NCBI GenBank assembly: GCA_030867875.1
Contig: JAOWCC010001501.1
Span: forward strand, 32,694,792 to 32,758,791
Direction: 5' to 3'
Length of the DNA stretch: 64,000 nucleotides
Origin: Actinernus sp. WN-2022
Taxonomy: Eukaryota > Cnidaria > Anthozoa > Actiniaria > Actinernidae
Position numbers and translations under genes: made by a program. The notes below the pieces were generated by a model. It saw nothing but the letters and a program-made list of their open reading frames with translations, was not told where the DNA came from and made no database searches. How positions within the stretch are numbered: the stretch's first letter is position 1; each line of letters opens with the position of its first letter. Shown here piece by piece: positions 36,090-46,510 of this stretch.

Positions 36090-36330
36090 GATACCGAGGC
36101 CTTATAGTCCTCAAAAGATCTCTCTACTATCACGGATTGGAGTGAAGTATGAATTTCAAAACCAAGAAATATAAACACCTTTGTGTATCCAGGAAGGATA
36201 GCTCTCTGATTTAATACTCTCTTGGTAATAAAAAAATCATAAAATCTGTTCAAGAAAAGCCGATCTTGGAGTAATAATGAACTGTAAACTGACTTGGCGC
36301 GATCATATCATTAGTAAGGTCGAACCTGTG
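36090..36330 (+). pseudogene. Short decayed LINE RT fragment
   Basis: With frameshifts the plus strand gives ADLGVIMNCKLTWRDHIISK (about 36265-36320), the thumb region of a LINE reverse transcriptase. Nothing else of the element remains nearby. Confidence 0.55.
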
Positions 36331-36375
36331 GGAAGACAATGCGTTATGATGTAATCAGGAAACTGGTTATCCTAT

Positions 36376-36732
36376 GGTAAGACCCATGGCCACACCGCGG
36401 CAAAACGTCACGCGCATGCGTTTTTGTTATTTGTTGTCGGCGCGCGGCCGCCCCCAGTTTCCCGCGAAAACTGAAATGAAACAACAGGCACATGCAGTGA
36501 TTTTAAAATTTCTGCTTAAAAGTATCCATTTGTAAACTGTTTTGTCAAAAAATAAGAAAACTACTTAAAAGATAAACCTAAGACTTTAACAGGTTGAAGT
36601 CTTCTTAATTTGTAATTCACTGTGAGTTCACTAAGTTATAAAATTAAGGCCTCGGTAATTTCTATTTGATAGCTGAGCCTTCGGTCTTTCGGCCAGCGGA
36701 GCATACCGTTTTGCCGCGGTGAGGGTTAGACC
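36376..36732. mobile_element. Putative MITE with ACCGCGGCAAAACG termini
   Basis: Imperfect terminal inverted repeats of about 25-30 bases: accgcggcaaaacg at 36394-36407 and cgttttgccgcggt at 36707-36720, extended outward by ggtaagaccc/gggttagacc. The interior is AT-rich without coding sequence. Confidence 0.65.
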
Positions 36733-36769
36733 ACACCTTGATTACAGACTCGTTCCCAGTCCCTACTAA

Positions 36770-36903
36770 GGCGGCGCGGTACTACTCTAGCAAGCGCGCG
36801 GGGTGTCACGGGAAGGACAGTACTTTCTCCTCGCCCTTGCTCCGATCCTTTGCGCGACTTCCCTTGACACGCCACGCGCTTGCTAGCTTAGTACCGCGCC
36901 GCC
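36770..36903. mobile_element. GC-rich foldback element, intact
   Basis: Arms of 46 bases: ggcggcgcggtactactcta at the left and tagcttagtaccgcgccgcc at the right are inverse apart from a few mismatches, with a loop of about 40 bases. A partial copy, right arm only, marks the breakpoint of unit A at 5681-5754. Confidence 0.88.
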
Positions 36904-36912
36904 AATTATAAC

Positions 36913-38006
36913 AAGAGTTTTATTAGTTTCGACCTGAGGCCTAGGCCAATGAAATTTGGGATTGGCACGTAAAATCAAAGCTTGTACATCTCTGTAACAA
37001 TGCTTTGAAGTCCAAATTTCGAGTGAAACCAAAATGACGCGCAAGAGCCGGCATTATTTCCTGGGACGTGTCGGTCAAATGAATTAGCAACTAGTCATAA
37101 ATGTTAAATAATGCTTTTTCAAGAGTGCATGGGGTAAATACCGGATAATGTTGTACTCATCAAACAGTTACAAGTCACATACGTTTTCTGGTATATGTAT
37201 TGAAACGATCAAGTATTACGCAAGAGTCCATTTTCAAGTTTTACTTCGCATAAATAATAACCTTGCATCACATTCATATTTTACGGCCATTACTTATTCA
37301 ATGTCCATTTTGTCCCTGGAAAAGTTTATAAAAATTCCTACCAGTCTAGATTTCCGGTACGATCTTCGCCGATCTTCGCAGATCTTCGTCTTGCCCGATT
37401 CAAGCACCGGTTCTTCTCACTTCTGTCTCTTCTCTTCGTCAGTCGAGTACTCTAGCTCGAACTGGTACGGTTCTAAAACATACATTTCATTTTCTTCTTC
37501 GCAGTGAATGATACTTTCTTAACTGACTACCTGAACTGACTACCACAATACTTGGAAGGCTATATATAGTTCCCCATTCGCTTGAATCTGAAGTCAATTT
37601 ATCTTCGGTAGACATTGTTTTCTAGTAAAACTACTTAGCAATTAGATCGGCGTGGCCTGTATGGGCTACGAGGGGCTGCCGAATGGGCTATTTAACTCGT
37701 AGCCCATGAGGGCGAGAGGTCCAATTGTTTTAGTATAAACTAACTAGTCGGACAGTAGAAAATAATAGAAAGAAACAAATTGAAGTTGAAATTTATTTTT
37801 TTCGTGAAAATGCGTGCGGATTTTCTCTACCATGGGCTATCACAAATAGACCTACAGTAGGGTAGCCAATCAGGATGCAGGATTTGTAATAGTCCACTAG
37901 TTGGTTTATACTAAGAGCGTATACTGCGTATATAAATTTCCTTTTGACGATATGACTCCACACCACACGCCGCTGACTGTTTAGGCTACTGCGATGAAAA
38001 TCCAAG
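36913..38006. other. No confident gene
   Basis: A plus-strand open frame at 37148-37507 lacks any domain. A small hairpin at about 37670-37710 (gggctacgag and ctcgtagccc) and a cgatcttcg-rich patch at 37360-37390 are the only structures seen. Confidence 0.4.
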
Positions 38007-38045
38007 ATGGCGGCCAGAGCGTGTTTCTTGGATCGTAAAAATATT
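38007..38045 (+). CDS. Candidate 13-codon first exon, weak
   Basis: AAGATGG gives a good start context for MAARACFLDRKNI, followed directly by a donor ATT|GTGAGT at 38045/38046. Short ATGGCGGCC-type first exons are common in animal genes, but no second exon was identified and the exon-like cassette at 38175 follows. Confidence 0.25.
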
Positions 38046-38174
38046 GTGAGTAGGGGGAATTACTTCTTTCAAACTGTTTTAAATAATATTCCAAGTTATT
38101 TGAAATTTAATCAAAATTTGCCTTGAGTTTTCCTTTAATTTTTATTTGTAATGTAGAGGTTACTTCCGGTTTGC

Positions 38175-38455
38175 CAGACTATTGACCCATCGTATCTGGC
38201 AGAGAGATCGAAAAGTTATTTCCATATCACGTATTTATTGTTAATCAACGACAAAGCCGTCAAAATATATTATTTGGTATTCGGCTATATTTGAGTAAAA
38301 AACCTGCCGACTTCTACATGCTGGATTCTTTGAAATTCGGTAAGTAGTTTGTTGTTGTATGGTTTACATTTTGTACATATGAGGCTGTCAGATTAGGTTG
38401 TGGTACACGATTACCAAACAGTAGAAGTTTGTTTGGAAATTTGTCAGAGGAAGAC
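38175..38455 (+). other. Exon-like conserved cassette, copy 3 of 3
   Basis: Matches 6299-6535 closely up to gaagacacaa (38449-38458) and 10490-10700 more loosely. It keeps aacctgccgacttctac and the donor GAAATTCG|GTAAGT at about 38340. GPCR C lies 5.7 kb downstream on the same strand. Confidence 0.5.
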
Positions 38456-38459
38456 ACAA

Positions 38460-38801
38460 GGCCTGTTTATCGGATCCAGGCCTACTCGACGTTTCCTTGC
38501 GATCGCTGCGATGATATGGAAACCTGAGGTCTCAGCGATCGCAAGCTTTAGGTTCACACGGATCAATCCCGGTTTCTGGGAAACCCCCACCCCTCCCCCC
38601 ACACTTCACTCTATTGAACCTTTAATGGTAATCATTAATAGAACGATGCATACCCAACGGAGGGGTGGGTGGATAGTTTCCCAGAAACCGGGATTGAGCC
38701 GTGCGAACCTAAAGCTTGCGATCGCCGAGACCTCAGGTTTCCATATCATCGCAGCGATCGCAAGGAAACGTCGAGTAGGCCTGGATCCTATAAACAGGCC
38801 T
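38460..38801. mobile_element. Nested double palindrome (foldback element)
   Basis: Outer arms of about 95 bases (38460-38555 and 38705-38801) contain gcctgtttatcggatccagg and its inverse, plus a gcgatcgctgcgat palindrome inside each arm. They enclose the inner MITE with cggtttctgggaaac arms (38556-38704). The whole is one stem of roughly 170 bases. The copy near 6560 has only the inner palindrome, and the copy near 9355 only the outer right arm. Confidence 0.88.
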
Positions 38802-39215
38802 GGCGTGAACTTTTTAATCAAAGACGTGCACTTGAAGCCTGAACCACATTCTTATTCCTCAAAAATCGTCTAACCCTAGTAACCCTAATGTTTTTGAACT
38901 CATTTTGAGCCTCACTTGTGCTGATTTTTAACTTTCCGGCAATTTTTGCCCAGCAGTTCTCCTTCATGTTTTTTCTTAAAATCTTTGCTGTATTTGTTGT
39001 AAACACAGTCAAATTGCTGTACTTCTTCCATGAAATTGGCGTTGTCTACTTGTGTTTTGGACGCCATTTTGCCGAAAGTGAGAAAAAATTAAAGTGCATT
39101 ATGGGATACAAGGCTTTGGTGTTCAATGCCTTCTGGGATATTTTGGATCGAAAGGATTACGAGGATCGCAAGAGTGGTTTCCATATAAACACTTCTCAAT
39201 CGCAAGGATATAAAT
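38802..39215 (-). mobile_element. Harbinger-type relic with MADF-domain exon, copy 2
   Basis: Same as 9335-9860: MASKTQVDNANFMEEVQQFD from an ATG at about 39066, then after the shared frameshift ENCWAKIAGKLKISTSEAQN and EFKNIR. MADF-like spacing of W and the final EFKNIR block is good. The right end again shows cacttctcaatcgcaagga. Confidence 0.7.
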
Positions 39216-39708
39216 TTTGCTATCTCTGCAGGGTCTCTTGGTTTCAATAAATGTTGTACCGATGTTGTACAATGTTGAAACCGTTTGACCAGGCCTTTAG
39301 GCCAAGTAGAAACGTGTTTATCGTCCTGATTTCCCAAAAAAAAACCAGCGGTCGGCCCTTTTTACTTATTTAGTTATTTTCACACCATCGAATTATCCGC
39401 AGGCAAAGGTGCTAAACAGGTCCTGTAAAGTCAGTTGCCTATCTATTACGGACGGGTATACCATGATTTTATACTTTTCCGCGCACAGCGTTTCAAAACG
39501 CAGACACAAACCATGTTTTCACATAAGATTTGCCCAGTAATTCCCCGGACAATCCTCAATGTTAACTTATTCGACTGGAGGCGGCCTAAAAAAAGAAGCG
39601 CGCGGGGACGATGTTTTTATTTATTTGGTCTTACTGTACTGGTTCGACTTCTTTACCTGATATATTTGTACCGCTGTGCGTTATGGATGCAACAAGGAGT
39701 TATCTTAA
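39216..39708. other. No gene seen
   Basis: Unique sequence. Plus-strand open frames here run into the MITE that follows and share no domain. Confidence 0.4.
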
Positions 39709-40134
39709 AGGGGAACTGAACCCTAAAAATACAAAGATGTATTCGAAAGAAACGTTAATTTTTTTTTCTGTGTTGCGCGTCTATGAAGAGAAAATTAGTC
39801 TTCAAGTTCAATTTTTTGCTGAAAAATCTATATTGTGTGGCGGCTCAATTCAGTGCAAATTTCCCCATATCGTACGTCACACATACCAAGGAAAAACAAT
39901 CACACGTCCAGCATAAAGAAAACATAATGGTACGCAATTTCAAATCCATTAGTCCGGGGATTATTCTTCGTACCTGACGTCACAAATTACAAGACTTGGT
40001 TGTGAGGGAGGTTTTCGGATTTTCTCTTCATAGACGTGCAACACAGAGAAATCAAATAGCAGAACCTATTTATTTCGAATACATGTTTGTATAGACATTG
40101 GCCATGGGTTGATTTTAGGGTTCACGGTTTCCCT
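39709..40134. mobile_element. TTAA-flanked MITE, AGGGGAACTG type
   Basis: TTAA at 39705-39708 and 40135-40138 flank AGGGGAACTGAACCCTAAAA and its inverse TTTTAGGGTTCACGGTTTCC. A second inner inverted pair, ctgtgttgcgcgtctatgaa and ttcatagacgtgcaacacag, follows. The ends differ from the AGTGCC family, so this is a second TTAA-type family. Confidence 0.85.
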
Positions 40135-40820
40135 TTAATTTAATCATTTGAAGATTTGATCTGAATTTCAAATAACTAATTTGATGACAGGATGGCCAGG
40201 CAGATATAAGTTGTGATAAATTTGACTAATGGAAAGGAGCAGAAACCAGAAGAGAAAGCTTAGAGTACCTGGAATGACTAAGGCGTTACTGGAATAATAC
40301 TGATTTATCTATAACACAGTGACGAGACACAATATAGACTGCGGGTATGCGTTTAACTTATAATAGGAGATTAAGTGCATATGGAGATGGCAAACGTTTT
40401 AGGTTCTATTTTAATTTTAGGACTGATGTAAAGCCGTATACATCTGGTCAGGAAATTAGAAAACACAATTGACACGTTCAACTAGAAAAAAAAAAGAAAT
40501 TGATGGGTTGCTGCAAGTCTTTGGATCAACACGAAGCAGAACAAGCAACTCCTGTGCAGTCGCACAGGAGTCTCTAATCTAGCGATATATTTGTAACTTA
40601 GAAAAGAACAGAACTTAGGTACAAACAGATCCAAAACTGCGATAAAACAGGTGAGCACTTTTAACTTTAGAGAAAAAGGTTAGCGAAACAAGATTTAGAC
40701 TTTTTGAATCAAAACGGGAAAATCCGTTTTAATCGTTTTTCTGTACACATATAACATGCTTGATTGCAGGTGAATTTTCAAGCATCATGTCTTTAATACA
40801 ATACCGTTAATATTCAGCTT
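40135..40820. other. No gene seen
   Basis: AT-rich. One perfect hairpin, actcctgtg...cacaggagt, at about 40548-40571. Confidence 0.4.
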
Positions 40821-41314
40821 TTTATCCACTATGTTTTCAGTAGGGATTAAGTAGTTAGATTGCACGATTTACTGCAGTTTAACGAGGATTCGCAGTTAAT
40901 TTTAAAGTACGGTATTCTCGAAGCTCCTGTTGCAGCTGGCTTCTCGCGCACATTTAAGAATAGTGATCGAGATGGAAAACTTATTACAGACCTTTCAACT
41001 GAACTACAAACGTTTGACTGTTTCCAGTCCGGTCAGTGTTCCCTGGTGGAATGATAAAAGCAATGAATCATCATCTCGATCTATAGATACCAGCTTTTCC
41101 AGCGGCAGAAAGAAACACAAGGCGGCAATTCGTTACGACAAATCATGAGACAGAAAATCCCACCGAAAAAATTCTTTATATTGGGCAAATTTCAGAGACC
41201 GTGTTTTCAAACTCGACAATTCAAGTCCAATGTTTTAGGAAATTCGCCAAAAGTTATTATCGTAATTTTTGAACTTAGTAAAATCTATGAAGTATTTCAA
41301 ACATTTCTTGTTGG

Positions 41315-41745
41315 TTCTCTCTTAGCTTTTAAGATGCGGCAAGTCTCGGCCCGAGTTTAAGAGTAAGTTTTAAATGACCGCCTCCCGGTAAGCTCAATCT
41401 CGTTCACGAACTGCAAATGGTTATGCACCAGTCATTTGGAATCCCCTCCCCCCCACCCCTTCCCGCGTTTCCATAGTGACGAAAAATGGAATAAAGAAAA
41501 GAAAAGAAAAGAGAAAAAGAAAGAGTGCGTTTTCTCTTGGTTTGGCTTACATCATAATGTAGGAAATGCCATTTAAGAGACCTTAGATTTTCAAAATTAC
41601 TCGGGGGACATACTCCCCCAAACAGCTCGCACTTGCAGTGCAAGCGGTTAGGAACCCCGGTAGCTATACTTCAAACTCTAGCTGGCTACCCACCTGGGTT
41701 ACGGTTTAAGAACAGTCGATAATCGAGCTGGCGTTTAAATGATTA
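41315..41745. other. About 430 bases present in C, absent in B
   Basis: B reads from catttctcgtaggt straight to ttaaacatggactg (about 11420-11436). C has extra sequence with a GAAAAGAAAAG tract and no clear inverted ends. Either an insertion in C or a deletion in B; no target duplication is obvious. Confidence 0.6.
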
Positions 41746-43536
41746 AACATGGACTGAAACCTATCCACATATTGCTGAAAGACAATTTCGAAATATGTTT
41801 ATTTGGTCCACTGGGTTCGAGCGTTACAAATTAGAAAGGCCATATTCTAAAATTATGTAAACTCGGTCGTTTTATAAAAACATGCTTTTTTCAGTTTGTG
41901 TGTATAATATTGACTTATAATGGTAATAGAACTGAGTGGAGTGCAATTTTGTCTGAAATCACACGATTCATCTAATTCATTACATTATAACATCTGAACA
42001 AAATACCTGGATTCTGATTGGTCAATAACGAGTGCATAGAAAGGTTATTGAGTGCACAGTCGTATGCTCTCGGCAAATGTTTGCTCAGTATATTATAAAC
42101 AAAAAATCACATGAACTGCTTGTGTTTTACTTGATTTATAGGTACTGAGCTATATTTTGAAAGTTATCAAATAGAGGCTCGTGCAATTATTAGAACTTTC
42201 AAAATATTACCCAATGCCTATAAAGCAAGTATAGTACTCGTATTCATGCGATTTGTAGAGGAAATTGCATGAAGGCGAGTGCTATGGCGGGATTTATAGA
42301 CTTTTGAGTACTTTCAAAATGTATCACTCAGTGCCTATAAATCAAGTATAGCACCAGCAGTTCATGCGAATTTTTGAAATGATTAATGAAAAGAGAGATT
42401 GCGTGGAACGAGAAAACCTCGCTATTGTGAAAAATAAGCATTTTATCGGCCTTCCGCTCAGGGTTATGGGACTTATTCACCGAGGTTTCAGCCCAAGATA
42501 ACCCTCTCTCGTTTCCTGAAATCATAAACGAACTTGTTGTTTGTCGCGTGCTCACTGGAGGCAGCACGACCCAAGTTAATTTGAGGGTCGCCTCCAGTAA
42601 CGAACACCAAGAGAATGATCCAACGTGCAATTAGTTCTTAAATACCCTACTAAACCCTTGATAGTCACATATCAACGAGAGCATATTTTCTCGCTTATTT
42701 GATACAACGCGAGAAATTACATTACTTAATTATGCGGTTCATTTTGAACTCTAAACTGCAACTGTAACTTTGTACTCGAAGTCCAGAGATAAAGTTTACA
42801 GCAAAATAAATGCTGTCAGGTGTTTATTTGCTTTGAAAATGTCTGGTGTAATCGCAGTACTTTCACCCAATCAGATTGCACGAAACTCCAGCGATTTCAA
42901 AATAAATACAATTAACCTATAAATAACTACCTGACCGGTCAAATAATAATCTATCGATGACTAGGCTCTGACCCATTGGCGTTTTTTGAGAGGCCAGATG
43001 AAACCATGAATAGTTTGCTGACGTATGGATTTGTTAATATTCTGCTACTCGGTTATTTTAATAAAATATCATCAATTTGTAATTAACGTACTTGACGGAC
43101 CGGTAATTAATTATCGAATAGAGGGTAAGGGGGTTATTTTTGTTGCTTGATTGTTTTGTCTTTATTCAAAATTTCTTCACATAAACCCTCCAAATATCAG
43201 AATAATATCTCGCGTATACGGAAGACCTGGAATTAGCCTTCAATGGAGGCCCATGCGTTAAAAGGCGTTTAGGGCAGAGGTCAAAACAATGGATTTGGAA
43301 TGGGACCCAATTTGGTCAGGGGAGGTGGTGGGTAATACCTCGTACCCTTTTTTCGAGGGTGATTTTCTCGCGTTGTAAAATAGGGATACATGATTTTAAT
43401 GCAGACACACGTTCTTCTCTGCCTGTTACAACTAGAAATAAAGTTACTTCTTCAATAAGTATTTTATTCAAGAAGATATTTGTGGTCAAAAATCTAGATT
43501 TTGCTAAAATAGGTCGTAGGTTCCGGGTACAACCCA

Positions 43537-43554
43537 CCCCCCCCCCCCCCCCCC
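43537..43554 (+). repeat. Poly-C tract of 18
   Basis: An 18-base C run replaces about 34 bases that A and B share (the stretch after gggtacaaccc). It may be a real expansion with deletion, or a sequencing or assembly artefact. Confidence 0.85.
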
Positions 43555-43784
43555 AAATCAGAACGCGCGAAAAGTACTAATTACGGTGTGGTATATACTA
43601 AATGTATATATATATAAATGGAATGTGGGAGGGGTCCCTCGAAATATATCTCTTAGCGGTAATGTAATAGGCAAGTTTCGTATTATCACGGACCAGATGG
43701 GACGAGCCCTAAATGAGTACCTGGATAAAGCGAATGTTTATAAGTATTTCTACATGCAACTGTCTCCTTTTTTTTATTCACAGT

Positions 43785-44022
43785 CCAATCAGCAAGTCAA
43801 GTAACTGAAGAGATAAGATATTAACACAGAATACAAGAAGAGTAAGCTGTCTTTAGTGAGTGAGTACACACCACAGAGAAGATCTACATTGAACAGTCAA
43901 TCAGAAAGTCAATTAATTGAAGTGATAAGATATTAACACAGAAGACAAGAAGAGTAAGCTGTCTTTAATGAGTGAGTACAGACCACAGAGGAGAGTTACA
44001 TTGAACAGTCCAATCAACACTA
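43785..44022 (+). repeat. Minisatellite upstream of GPCR C, two copies
   Basis: Units start at about 43785 and 43895, with the partial copy at 44007 running into the ATG. Same unit as in A (four copies) and B (three). Confidence 0.88.
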
Positions 44023-45162
44023 ATGGGATATACCGCTGCCACCATCACGGAAGCATCATTCATGATGGTAATTTGTCTTCTTTCCATATTAGGCAATGGA
44101 CGTCTATTCATCATCGTACACAACACGAGCAGATTGCACACTGTCTCCAATTATTTTATATTAAGTTTAGCTGCTGCTGACTTGTTGGTTATAGGTGTCA
44201 GCGGGCCCGTGAATGCTTCTGTCATTCTGCGAGGTGATTGGATGTTTACTGAAGAAGCGTGCATTGCGTTTGGGTTTATCACCATGACAGCATTCATTGC
44301 GTCAGTGGGAAACTTAGCAATGATTGCATTGAGTCGGTATTTTTACATTGTACGCTGGAAAAAGTACAAAATGTATTTTACCAAAATGAAATCAGCCATA
44401 TATGGAGCTATAGTATGGCTGTTGTCTCTCTCTTTATCCAGCCCACCCCTCTTGGGATGGAGTGACTATAAATTCCTCCCTGACAAGTCGTTGTGTTTTG
44501 TAAACTGGCCTTCAAATGTCTATTACATGTACTTTATGATTGCTGTCTGCTTTTTTGGACCCCTGGTTACCATGGCAACATGCTATTACACAATTCTCCG
44601 CTTCGTGAGGTCCCTGAAACAACGAATTTCCCCACAAGCTGTACGTTCTCAAGGACTTTCTCCAATGCACCAGCAAGTCCATGGCAACTCACGCACTGTC
44701 TCTGAAGAGGAAGCTAAACTAACCAACACTCTACTGCTAGTGGTCGCATGCTTTGTCGTCTGCTGGGCACCGTTTGTTATAACAATGTTCCTAGATGTTT
44801 ACTACCCGTATCGACTCCCAAGAGCGGTTAATATCTGGAGTGTAATACTCGGGTACTTCAACAGCATGTGTAACCCTATCGTCTACGGCGTTCGTAACTC
44901 GAATTTTCGTAACGGCTTTTATAACTTGTATGGGAAGGTATTTCCTTGCATTTTTCGAAGAGTTCATGACAGTGTGGATAGTGAATCAGGCAGCAGATTA
45001 GGAGCGACGATTCGTAGAGGACTGGAAGGAATCCATATATATCCGTTAATTACTTTGAGGGATCCTAACATCACCGAGGAGGCAGAAGCCCATCAGCCAT
45101 GCATTAGGGTTATAGAGCCGATGTCACGACTCTGTCTTCCAATCCAATCTAAAGGTGACTGA
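44023..45162 (+). CDS. Class A GPCR, melatonin-receptor-like (copy C)
   Basis: Intact 379-codon frame with all seven helices. It differs from A and B at functional sites: residue 104 is Ser, giving SRY instead of NRY at the end of TM3, and TM5 reads FFGPLVTMATCYYTI. Intracellular loop 3 is rewritten: A has RQIGQDDGNLRVVSPEEAQ where C has QQVHGNSRTVSEEEAK, three residues shorter. It keeps CWAP, NPIVY, the disulfide cysteines and the full C-terminal tail CLPIQSKGD. Loop 3 and the DRY-position motif control G-protein choice and basal activity in this family, so C may signal differently (inference). Confidence 0.92.
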   Translation: MGYTAATITEASFMMVICLLSILGNGRLFIIVHNTSRLHTVSNYFILSLAAADLLVIGVSGPVNASVILRGDWMFTEEACIAFGFITMTAFIASVGNLAMIALSRYFYIVRWKKYKMYFTKMKSAIYGAIVWLLSLSLSSPPLLGWSDYKFLPDKSLCFVNWPSNVYYMYFMIAVCFFGPLVTMATCYYTILRFVRSLKQRISPQAVRSQGLSPMHQQVHGNSRTVSEEEAKLTNTLLLVVACFVVCWAPFVITMFLDVYYPYRLPRAVNIWSVILGYFNSMCNPIVYGVRNSNFRNGFYNLYGKVFPCIFRRVHDSVDSESGSRLGATIRRGLEGIHIYPLITLRDPNITEEAEAHQPCIRVIEPMSRLCLPIQSKGD

Positions 45163-46510
45163 ACATAAAAAAGGCCCGGAACAAGTATACAAAACTGCAA
45201 AAATGAAACGATGGGATCAAGAGACATTTGTGAATGTGCGTGATATAGGACAGTAATCCATTTAACAGTGATCTAAATAACGTATTTTTTACTTGATGTT
45301 GTTTCATTTAAGGGACCGGGCATTATTTAGCGGTGGTTAGGGTTAGGGTTAGTAAAGCCAAAGGCGCGTGAAGGCGCGTGCTTTCAACATTTCTCGAGTG
45401 TTCTCAAATGACCAGAGCGTAAAATAAAACATGGCATTTTAGCCAATCAGAGCGCGAGTACTATCGTATCTATATTATACTAATTAATAAAATTACAAAT
45501 TAGATGTCTAATATGTCATAAAAACTATTTACAAAGTATAAGTGTCCTTAAAATGAGAGGAAAAAACTACATGACTAAAACTAAAATACTGACGAGCTTA
45601 TCTACCGGCGCCGTGGCGTGACCCGACACCAGATCTGCATTGTGGCTAGCCCAAAACATTGTGACTCTGCAATTCTCTGGTCTCACATAATAATGATCCT
45701 CCCCTTGGCTAAGCCATAAATATACAAACTTCATTAAAAAATTATGGGCTCCCTATAAAAGAGGAGCATCTAAAAAATTGACCCTCCCCCCTAAATGGGA
45801 GCATAAAAAATCGTGACTCCTCCCTACAAATCCATCCTAATCTGGTGTCCTTTGGGTTCCCTGTGTCTCACAGGCAAGAGAAATCGAGAATTGTGTTGTG
45901 GTGGTGTATCTTTTGTTTGCCATTTTGAATAAATTAACCTCGTTCTGGCGCGTGACTTTTCGCGAAACTTTTCATACGGAGAGTTTGAAACGCGAGAAAA
46001 GTTGGACCATTCGCAGCTATTATTTTGCTAGAACCAAAGGTTTCTTCGACTGAAATGCCAAGATGTTGAGTTTTTCTAGGGCTGACAAAAGTTTTACGGA
46101 CTTTGGCGGAAAATTTCGTACATTTTGCGAAAGTCCTAAACGCACGTGGCATCGACATTAATGTAAGTAAACTTTACCAGCTTGTGGTTGTAGTAGTGTC
46201 GTGTTTATTCGTTCCTTTTAAAAGTAATGGCTTAAAATGTATAGTAAATGACCCGATTTCTCAGTTCGGATCATGTCCAGTTTACGACTATATTGAAATT
46301 GGATCTGAGGCCAGCTTCAGTATATCCTCTCGGTATTACAGCGTCGATCAGGAGTACTTTGAAATATCGATAATATTCGTGGCGACCCCAGTGATCGAGA
46401 AAAAAACGTTATTTCACATTTAGAACGACACATCCCTAAATATTCACAAGGGATACAGCTATTAGCTTAAGGAAAAGTTACATCTATGCTACAATAGCAC
46501 CTAAGATAAC
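45163..46510. other. 3' flank of GPCR C, no confident gene
   Basis: Same content as 2271-3621 and 15441-16816, including the GGTTAG run and the out-of-frame exon-like ORF near 46063. Confidence 0.5.

Noticed and set aside
37148..37507. 119-codon serine-rich frame
   Set aside because: No domain, low complexity at the end, no splice or promoter context.
40860..41360. Three overlapping open frames at the left edge of block C, with homologs at 10980-11444
   Set aside because: The frames are not kept between B and C, stops differ, and no domain or splice pair is convincing.
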